From: Ditylenchus dipsaci
Taxonomy: Eukaryota; Nematoda; Chromadorea; Rhabditida; Anguinidae
Assembly: GCA_004194705.1 (NCBI GenBank)
Contig: SADC01000897.1
Location: forward strand, 1 to 64,000
Length of the DNA stretch: 64,000 bases
Direction: 5' to 3'
Position 1 is the stretch's first letter; every line of letters starts with the position of its first letter. The notes beneath the pieces were generated by a model that saw only the letters and a list, made by a program, of their open reading frames with translations, was not told the DNA's origin and searched no databases. Position numbers and translations under genes: made by a program. Below, in pieces: positions 55,650 through 64,000 of the stretch.

Positions 55650-57235
55650 ATATAGAACCATCAGCATCTACCCCTTGATTTCCGGCTGTTCAACAAAATA
55701 TGCCCACTAATTCAGACTTTTATCATATGCAGGTTCCTTTAAAATGAAAACAAGTGTCTATACCACTTTGCCACAAATTATATACAGAATAATTTGAGGC
55801 ATAAAATCGATTTTAAATTTGTCCAAAACGTCTTTTTGTTGAAACAGGTGTGCAAAACTCCTAAAAAATACAAAAGAGGGGAGTTGAAGTTAGTCAGAGA
55901 GACTCCAGCCAATATTCTTAGTTCTTTTCTCTGGTCTTCGTCGTTATATTCAGCCAGCTCACTGGAGCGTTAACCAACAATTGCTTTGGTGTTTTTGCCG
56001 GAATAAATTGTAGGACAATTTTATTTACTTGTTTTTTGGTCACAATGTGTTCGAAACAGTGAAATTTTTTGTTTTTTGTACCTTTTCTGCAGCTGATTAA
56101 AGATATAGTAATTTATTATAATAACTTCTGATCTATATAAGTTACACGGAAACTAACAAGACTCACTCGTTTTAATGATCCGTCGCATGATTGTTTTAAA
56201 ATGAAATGCCAGATTGAAGGTTGCAGTTTAAAATTAAAAGATTTTACAAAAAACAAACAAACTGCAAAATCAGAATCCTGTGCGATTTATTTGCTGCAAA
56301 TATTTTTTTGCCACGCAAAATTTTTCATGATATTGTTATTAGGAGTATCAGTTATTGTACATATTATTCACGAAAAATGCAATTGTAGCAAAAAAGTATT
56401 TGCAGACTTTTTGCAGCCAAAAAAAGCTTATTTGAAGCAATAAAAGTTTTTTTGCAACACGAAAAATAATCTTGAAGCTGCAACTCATCAGCTATTTATT
56501 TCACTGAGAATACATAAACTTATCGAGGCATTGCGATTAAGCGACACCGTCATCGTCATTCATCTAGCAAGTATATTGCGTAAATTAGAAAGCGTCAATG
56601 CCAAATTTCCAAATTCGACGAAGGCGAAAATCCAAAATTTTTAAATGTGATTACTAATAGGTCGAAAAGAGTCATTTCCATTCGAAAATTCTGGATTTTT
56701 GCCGCAGTTAAGATCCCGAAATTTACCTACCGTCACTGCGTAGGTCACCCAGTTTTGCCTTGGATGAAATAGCCTGTTAATAATCATTGGGTTCCAATAA
56801 CAATAAGAACCTAGAACAAAATAATCATAATTGATTCACAGTCAAAGCTCGAATAGCTCACCGAACAACTCACCGAAAACGCACTTTCGACTCGTATTTG
56901 TGCGTGATCCCAGCAACCAAATAGTTAAACGAAAGCTTGCGAAGAGCACTCGAGTTTATTTTGTGATCCATGTATATTTCTTGTAGGTTTATTTCTTCTC
57001 GCAAAGCGGCTATTTATTACCTGTGAATAAATTGTATGAAATGATTTAGAACAAGAAACCAGCGATATTACTGAAGAACGAGGATCGCCAACGCGAAAAT
57101 ACGGGTGCTAAACCATTAAGAGAAATCAGAAAGGAAGCCGGAACCAAAACATAGACGCATCAGACCCTGATCAGACGAATCGGACTTTGAGCGTTGTTTC
57201 TTATATGACAGCATAGCGATGGACCTTAAAATTAA
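55650..57235. other. No recognisable feature
   Basis: About 1.6 kb without supportable genes or repeats. One open frame near 56201-56443 has a Cys/Lys-rich composition but no recognisable domain. Confidence 0.35.
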
Positions 57236-57239
57236 ATAC

Positions 57240-57690
57240 AAAAATCAGAATGAAGATCCGTCTGTAAGACACCTACTGGTAGACAAAGTTCGTTCCAGCC
57301 TTGGGTCCTACATTTTTTACCTCGATTTTTGAAGATTTTTGTAAGTTCCGGTTTACAGTCTGTCCCAAATATCGTCAGGATTCCGATTTTACGGATCGTT
57401 TTTCAGAATCCAAAACTTTTTTTTCTAAAAAAGCAAAAACTCGATATAGTACCACCGCTTTTTTGAAAAAAAGGTGTGGCAATATATATCGAGATTTTGC
57501 TTTTTTAAAGAAAAAATTTCAGTTTTCAAAAAAAACGATCAGTAAAATCGGAATCCTGACGATATTTGGGACCAGACTGTAAGAACAGAACTTACAAAAA
57601 TATTCAAAATTGAGGTAAAAAAAGTGTCGGACCCAAGGCTGGAACGAACTTTTGGAGGTGGCACTATATCGAGAGTCGACTGTGACTAAA
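57240..57690. mobile_element. Tigger-like foldback, about 200-bp arms
   Basis: AAAGTTCGTTCCAGCCTTGGG, ATATCGTCAGGATTCCGATTT and AGCAAAAACTCGATATAG on the left pair with TATATCGAGATTTTGC, AAATCGGAATCCTGACGAT and CCAAGGCTGGAACGAAC on the right. The right end is ACTATATCGAGAGTCGACTG. Arms meet near 57460. Related to 4104-4524. Frames crossing it follow from the palindrome. Confidence 0.65.
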
Positions 57691-57699
57691 ATAAAAGTC

Positions 57700-58300
57700 T
57701 AGCCTTGTTTTGTTTTAAAGCGAATTGAAAAATCCGTAGGGGGGACGTGTACGGAAAAGTCGATTTCGGAAGCTATCAAAGTCTTTTTAAAAACTTTTTT
57801 AAATAAAAATTTACGAAAGACCCCCGGCTACAGAAGTCTATTACATACGAAAAATGGTGCGACGTTAGCGACTTATATTTAAATTCCTGCGCTATTCTTT
57901 TTTGGTTCAACTCTTCTTATGGGTTTCACAGTTTAGGACTTATAATAATGCCAGGCCATTTCATAGTTTCCACAATAGAAATCTGAAATCATTACCGAAG
58001 GTTAATTGATTTTAACTGATTTGTAAAATTGAAATCAATGCCTCATTTAATTTTGTTTCATTACATATTTGTAACTTCAATTTTTATTTTTTTTAAAGTT
58101 CCGTTAATAAAAATTTCTCAAATTTTTGCTATTCTAATCAAACATCACTGATGCCAAAGAGATCGAAACAAACAATATATACCCGATCCGTCCGAAATAG
58201 ATAAAAATTTGAAATTGATCATTTTCGACGATTTATACTCGATAATCAGACTAAAATTAAAAATTTGATAGAAACTCAAATTGTTTTACCTCGCAAATTA
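57700..58300. other. No recognisable feature
   Basis: AT-rich sequence with nothing supportable. Confidence 0.35.
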
Positions 58301-58304
58301 CTGA

Positions 58305-59410
58305 TTTAGCCTCCAAATTACTGATTTATCCCACCTAATCGTAAAAACGAGTAATTCTCGGTGTTTTTCCAATTGTAATTTTTTTTATATTAGCATGTAG
58401 CCCGGAATCTCTAGTTTCTAATGAGGTAATCAGAGTGGTAAATCGAGGTCTTTGCGTTTTCTCCACCGGCAGCTATATAATTTGCTCGAAATAGCCATAC
58501 AATATGGATGATATATCATTTTGTAGAGAAATCCCTCTGCTACAAATAGTGCTCACAGATTTGGCACATGAACCCATTTTGGGGTGTGTCAGAGTTGTTT
58601 TATGGACAAATGCCCGGTGGCTCACCGCCGCCGATGCTTTTTTCGCCACCGGGCGCTATACACAGCCCGAATCACGCTAAAAAGGTTTGTTATACACCAT
58701 TTTAAAAGAAGAGGCTTCACGCTACATAGCCTTAATAAACGTTTCTGATATTTAATATGTTTTACAGATTTCTAAGCCCGGTGGCGAAATTTTTTACACT
58801 AATTTGAATTATGCCACGGAGCTCAGAAACTCATAAAAACATATTAGATTCCGGAAACTTTTATTTACGCTTTGTAGCGTGAAGCTTCTTTTATAAAATA
58901 GTGTATAACTAACTTTTTTAGCGTGATTCGGTGCTGTGTATAGCGCCCGGTGGCGAAAAAAGCATAGGCGCCGGTGAGCCACCGGGCGCAAGCCACGGGC
59001 ATTTGTCAATAAAACAACTCTGAAACACCCCAAAATGGGTTCATGTGCCAAATCTGTGAGCACTATTTTGTAGCAGAGGGATTTCTCTACAAAATGATAA
59101 ATCATCCATATTTGTATGGCTATTTCGAGCAAATTATATGGCTGCCGTGGAGAAAAAACGCAAAAACCTCGATTTACCGCCCTGGAGGTAATACTGACTC
59201 GATGTTGTTGAGAAAAAAGTAAGAGATAGCCATTTTATGAAACAGGAATTGTTTCATAAAAAATAATTTTTCTCACCTTTTCTCAACAACATCGAGTCAG
59301 TTGATAGCTCATTAGAAACTAGAGATTCCGGGCTACATGCTCATATAAAATAAAAATTTAGTATGATAAATCAGTAATTTGGAGGGGTAAATCAGTAATT
59401 TGGCGGGTGA
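58305..59410. mobile_element. Foldback element with a nested 110-bp palindrome
   Basis: Outer arms: AATTACTGATTTA .. GTAGCCCGGAATCTCTAGTTTC pairs with GAAACTAGAGATTCCGGGCTAC .. AAATCAGTAATTTGG. The inner arms (58440-58790 and 58850-59180) carry CGCCACCGGGCGCTATACAC and its inverse. A 110-bp palindrome with ends TGACTCGATGTTGTTGAG lies within the right arm (about 59193-59302) and has no counterpart on the left. It therefore inserted after the foldback formed. A minus-strand frame at 58809-59132 has no recognised domain. Confidence 0.65.
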
Positions 59411-60055
59411 AATTAGTTGCAGCCCTTGATAGGTTCAAAATTCCGAATTTCCTACTGAGAATTTAATCCTGAAACTATCAAGAATTTTAGACAAATAAAT
59501 TAAACCCACAAGAAACCCACCGTCTGTGAAACCGAAAAGATAATTAAGGCAAGAATTAACATTTCACCCAATACTATCGTTCATGACACTTCGTTCGGCC
59601 TATTTTCGAAATTTTCGGTATTTCCACGATGGACGATACTTGCACGCAATCATGACTGTTGGATTAATATAATATAGTTTTTTCTGTTCAGTAAGATGCT
59701 AGGTTTGAAAAGAGGATCAATTATTAGAGAGATTACACTCGTCAATATGCCAGATTCATAATGAGTCTCAAACACGCTGAGACTTTAATTTTCTGGAGTT
59801 AAATAACAGTTACGTTCGAAAATTGCTTTGAAAAGTTGATTAGAATTGTTTTCCATTTTCGCACCAGGTTTTGTGACCAACCCTGTAGACTCGATCAGGG
59901 AATTTCCCGCCGAACTGTTTTAATATCTCAAACTTTTATTTTTCCCTTCTCAAACATCTCTTTTTACTCAGACATTTCGCACTAAATTAGCCAAATTTTA
60001 AACTTTTTTTTTTGCTAATCCACTCATATATGCAGTATTTTTGCACAATATTTTC
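59411..60055. other. No recognisable feature
   Basis: AT-rich sequence with nothing supportable. Confidence 0.35.
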
Positions 60056-60059
60056 TCTC

Positions 60060-60460
60060 TCGCACCAATTAACATATTTTTTTTGTTTCTAACCAAAGTC
60101 CAAGCTGTTTTTTTGTTTTACGCATGGAGGCCATAAATTTGATTCATTCCAACCAAAAATGGCACAATTCTTTCCTCAGCCGGCCAATAATATAAAGCAC
60201 ATGTGTGTGGGTTGTGTTGTCTAGTTAACATCTTATTCTCTTTGGGCAGCCGCCGATTCACCCCCCTCCTTAACCAAAAGTTGGTTCTTTGCAAGCACTT
60301 TAGAGGTCTTTGTCTCTGCTTTGCCCCCATTCCACTCAATTCTCAGTAATTTGGTTCGGAACCGCAACAATTTTTTTGCTTACTTCATTTTGCTGTTGTT
60401 GAGTAATGTTGTTGGCACAAGTGTGGACCAAAGAGATAAATTATGGATAAGGTAATCTTT
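60060..60460. promoter_or_regulatory. Non-repetitive island, possible cis-regulatory sequence
   Basis: Complex, non-iterated sequence (AATATAAAGCACATGTGTGTG, TTAACCAAAAGTTGG, GTGGACCAAAGAGATAAATT) without an open frame of coding character. A regulatory role is inferred only. Confidence 0.2.
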
Positions 60461-60835
60461 TTTATTGAAATTTTTTGTTAGCTATTTACTTTTATTTTTC
60501 CAAAAAGGTTTTATACTGGAAATTTGCGTTCGACTGTGCAAAATTCATAGAGGACTAGATTTTTTTCAAATTCACAGTCCACCTTTAAAGAGTCAGAAGA
60601 AAGCGGAACCAGAAAATTTTTAACAACCGTTTTTTTTTTTGTTTTTCTCCTCTTTGAGTAGGGGGCTCAAAAATTCTTCGTGAATATATTTTCTGAAAAC
60701 CACAAGTTTTACTGAGATCGAAAAACTGAATAAAAAAATTTTTGTGGGGGATTCGTGAAGACTCTTGAGAGATCAGATATTTGAGCTGTATAGTAGGCTG
60801 TCGGCAGAATTATTTCAATCCGTTGACTGTATGCT
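60461..60835. other. No recognisable feature
   Basis: AT-rich sequence with nothing supportable. Confidence 0.35.
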
Positions 60836-60837
60836 GT

Positions 60838-61285
60838 ATACCGTATCACTTTTAATAAGGCTGCCGGCCGCCTTATTTTTTTCGATACTCGAAAATCGGA
60901 AAAATTTCAGGTCGATCTCAATAATTCTATGTGAAATCCGAAATCTAACAAGCGGAATCGGTATAGCTCATGGGAGTTGAGGAAAGGCAGAACAGCTTTG
61001 CGAAAAAAATCTCTAAGCTGAGACATCGATCCTCGGACGCTACTGTAACATACCCCACCCAAAAAAGTTACTGGATTATTCCCTCCCCAGTAATTTTGGA
61101 GGGTACCTAAAGCCAATATTTTTGAAGAAAAAAGTTGTGCAAAAGCTCTTGTTAGTAGTAGCCACGGCCTAAGCCAAAGCCTTAATTATTGATAGGGGAT
61201 ATTCCAGTAGGGTTTTTGTGGTGGTGTATAGTCCAGTAGCACCGATTCTCGTCTTAGAGACGCCTTATTAGAAGAAATACGGTAT
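60838..61285. repeat. ATACGG-type element ends and a dispersed repeat
   Basis: TACCGTATCACTTTTAATAAGG near 60838 and GCCTTATTAGAAGAAATACGG near 61263 are inverted ends of the family. Between them, 61050-61160 matches 31290-31400 (AATTTTGGAGGGTACCTA, TTAGTAGTAGCCACGG). They may bound one decayed 430-bp element. Confidence 0.4.
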
Positions 61286-63394
61286 CAAGGAAAGTTAGTT
61301 TAGTGAAACTACTTCTTTTTACGAGTCGAGTTTGTTGTGCAAGTTAGATTTTTCAGTGAATAGCTTGTTAGGGATTAAAAAAAACCGAGCTCTATATTGG
61401 TTTAAAAATTTAGAATTTATATTTATTTAACAATTGGTGGGGAAACTTCAAAATTTAGTGGGTGATTTTTCCATGCAAATATTAGTCTTGTTTAATAGGG
61501 TAAATTTTAAAACCAAAACAAGCCATTATGGGTGGCCGTGATGAGCTAATCGCCAATTTTTTTTTCAATATCTCGTCAAGGGAGGTATTTTAAAGCGGGA
61601 AGATTTTTTTTTGAAAATCGAGCAATCATTTCAAAAATTGTAGCCACAAAATCATTTCCTGCTGCTCTTTCTGGGGATCTAAATATAGCTGTTTTGTACA
61701 GGGCGGCATTCCCATCTGATATTTAGACCACCAGCATTTTCATTGGCAGAGGCACTGATTCATTAGTGTCTCATTTCTCAGGCCAAAATAATAACAGCAA
61801 CCAAATTTGAACATAAATAGGCAGCCAGAGAACTAGAGTGGGCTCCTCAAGAGTAGCCGTAGTTTTTGAAAGGACTACAACAATGATTGGTAGTGTTCTT
61901 TTTTGTTGCACGCCTGGGAAAATGTGCTTTTGTGTGAGTGTTTCGCTGCTTCTAAATATAGTTACTGGTGGTTGCCCTCAAAAAGTGAAATTTTGGAAAG
62001 GATGATCTGTAAAATTCAGGCCACAGCTTCTTCGCTTAGCCACGGCTTTTCAAACTTTGCCTCTTTTAAAAAAATTGCGGGAAATTCAAAACGCCTCAAA
62101 TTTGACTAGAAAACATCTTCTAGTTTTAGTTTCCAGTTTGGCTTCTAGTGGTTCCTAGTTTTGTAAATTCTGCATTTTAAAATTTAATCTCTATAGTCTG
62201 AAAGCTAGATTCTCAGCTTTCTTTCGGTGTGTAACTCATCATCTGTAATGCAATCTTTTTGGCGTGTATATGACCAAAAATCTGGACTTTCGTTTGACTT
62301 TTATTCAAAATGCCCTGAAATTAAAATATTCATGACCAAAATTTTCTAAGTTCTCTTTGGCTAGTGTGTAGAGTAGATTCAGGGCTACATTTTGGTATGA
62401 AAATTGTTGCAAAAAATGCAAAATTTGAAGTCTCCAGCTGCAAAATAAGTTTCATATATATTTTCTGCACTGTATTTGACCTAAATTCGGGATTTTCATC
62501 AGGCTTCATCAGGCGAACTCAAAATTTTAGGTAAAAGTTTAAAGTTTGAAAGAAAATATGATCTCTGTGACCTATGTTTACTTTTCAATTACACGTCAAA
62601 TAAGCTTATAATAAAAAATTGTAGTTTTTTTGAAAAATCGGTGATGTCAGTGGTGGTGTGGTCGAACTAGTGACCTCAAAGAAAACAGCCTTTTTGATGG
62701 GTAAAATCCTTTTACAACAAGCTTAATCATTTATCACCGCATTTATCACCATAGAAACACGGCCAAAACTCAAATCGAATAATTTTGGTCAATTTGAAAG
62801 CCGTGTAGCGAAACGTAGAAAGCTTTAACTGAGTGGTACACTTGTGTTGTTTAAAAGTAGATTAGAACAGAATATTCGATGGACGCCATAAACAACAGGT
62901 TTTTTTTTGTTCGGTTGGTCCTTTAACGAAGCTCTTGGAAGAAGCGGTCTGGAACTTTTTCGGAGGTGAGCCATTGGCACTCAGTTTTTTTATTTAGTAT
63001 TAAAGGTCCTCTGTAATCCGTTTCGCTTTGACTACTACCGAAAACCCGAATTCCGCAGCTCGTAAATATAGTTATCTCAGAAAAAGGAAATTTTTAAAGC
63101 CATTATTGAAAACCACATTTGAAGACACGAAAATTTATCTATAAAAACATTTTTAATTTTTTTTTATTTTCTTATACTTTTGAATGTTTAGTCTCAAATA
63201 AAAATGTCCCCCACCAGTTCATTTTTTGAAAATATCAATAAGATCTACCAAAAAGCTTTGTACTTTTGTGACACTAAATATTTTTCTTAATTTCGAACAA
63301 ATGTACCTTCGACCAAAAATACTAATTATTACCGGTTGGTATGATCTTCGACGATATCCATATTTCATATTTGATTTTTTTCTAAAAAATAATA
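61286..63394. other. Mostly featureless, one tRNA-like relic
   Basis: Near 62650, GTGTGGTCGAACTAGTGACC read on the minus strand resembles a T-arm (CTAGTTCGACCACACC). No coding frame or MITE is supported in the remaining 2 kb. Confidence 0.3.
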
Positions 63395-64000
63395 TTAGGT
63401 TGTGTAAAAAGTTTTGACAAAAAGTACGCGGTGAAAATTCAAAAAATATTTTTCCGAAATATGTCTTGAAACGACATTTCTAGGGGTAAAATGACACGCT
63501 GAGCACGAATCTGTGCTCAGAAATGCCGTGCGACTTATGAAAAGCTGAGAAAAGAGCCATTTTAACTTCTTACATTTTATTCATCTACACAAGTTAAAAC
63601 AAATTTATTCAAAGTAATCCCCACAACAATTAACAACTTTCTTCCAACGAATTGGCAACTTTGCCATACCTTTAACAAAAAATGAAGGTTCTTTTCTCTT
63701 GAAAAATTCTTTGACCTCTTTCTTAACTTCGGTTTCACTTTTGAGCATCTTTCCACTGAAATTGTTTGACATCGACAAGAAGAGATGAAAATCGGTCGGT
63801 GCAAGGTCCGGCGAGTACGGTGGATGAGGCAACACGTTCCATCCAAATTCGGCAAGCTCTCTTTTCACTAATTTAGCAACTAAACAACTTCATTACACTA
63901 AAAAACATCAAAGAAAGTTACCATGCGGACGAGCATTATTATGAAGGAAATTTATTGAAGTTTTATGCGGTCTTTTTTCATCCAAGGCTTGCTTCAAACG
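63395..64000 (-). mobile_element. mariner element, 3' end, cut by window edge
   Basis: TTAGGTTGTGTAAAAAGTTT at 63395 is a mariner-type terminal repeat preceded by TA (63393-63394). The transposase reads towards it on the minus strand. A module resembling CACGCTGAGCACGAATCTG lies between the stop codon and the end. Confidence 0.75.
63605..64000 (-). CDS. mariner transposase, C-terminal part, with a 42-bp intron
   Basis: This is the catalytic C-terminal half of a mariner transposase. Exon 1 (63922-64000) reads RLKQALDEKRPHKT, then FLHNNARPH. A GT-AG intron (63880-63921, 42 bp) follows. Exon 2 resumes with VAKLVKRELAEFGWNVLPH, then PPYSPDLAPTDFHLF and the family's typical end CCGDYFE before the stop at 63605. 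The join restores frame and the DD34D spacing between the second and third acidic positions. The second acidic residue, the Asp in the usual HDNARPH, is Asn here, so the enzyme as read would be catalytically dead. The N-terminal half lies beyond the window. Confidence 0.85.

Noticed and set aside
58809..59132. 107-codon minus-strand frame in the 58-59 kb foldback
   Set aside because: The inverted arm contains the same sequence disrupted by stops. No recognisable motif is present.

Overview
The window is eukaryotic, AT-rich and almost entirely repetitive. I find no confidently intact host gene. The coding content I can support is transposase: a near-complete Mutator-like (MULE) element with at least seven introns, the 3' end of a mariner element at the right edge, two hAT transposase C-terminal remnants and one helix-turn-helix remnant of a pogo/Tigger-type transposase. 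There are also two decayed copies of an unrecognised gene. Introns that can be read are 42-54 bp with GT/AG ends. That, frequent TTAGGC-like hexamers and a TTTCAG acceptor just upstream of the MULE start codon point to a small-intron invertebrate, possibly a nematode. This is inference; no species is claimed.

Layout. 0-10 kb: sparse AT-rich sequence, a decayed gene copy on the minus strand (1.9-2.7 kb), hAT MITEs, a Tigger-like foldback and a tRNA-like fragment. 10-12 kb: a large foldback inside an ancient segmental duplication whose partner lies at 41.8-42.6 kb. 12-18.4 kb: TA-flanked MITEs, a second decayed copy of the same gene (15.7-16.8 kb, with an acidic Gly/Ala/Glu/Asp tail), hairpins carrying the motif GGGGACCAAGGC, and a hAT remnant. 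18.8-28.6 kb: four head-to-tail copies of a 2.4-2.46 kb unit. 28.55-30.08 kb: a hAT-like element whose first bases were captured in every array unit. 30-45 kb: an old 440-bp duplication, hairpins, minisatellites, several MITEs, a hAT with TSDs, a foldback with an amplified arm and an inverted pair of tRNA-like sequences. 45.0-47.7 kb: the MULE. 47.8-53 kb: hairpins, two hATs inserted in series at one target site, a direct repeat and another hAT. 53-63.4 kb: mostly low-information sequence with further foldbacks. 63.4-64 kb: mariner.

The elements do not form a pathway. They record a transposon-driven landscape. The best-supported structures are the MULE (perfect 8-bp target duplication, palindromic terminal arrays, readable exon-intron structure with one frameshift) and several non-autonomous hAT elements defined by their ends and 8-bp duplications. 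The most puzzling is a set of hairpins that share GGGGACCAAGGC and recur about nine times. Many single-base deletions separate otherwise near-identical array units, so assembly indels should be considered before calling anything a pseudogene.
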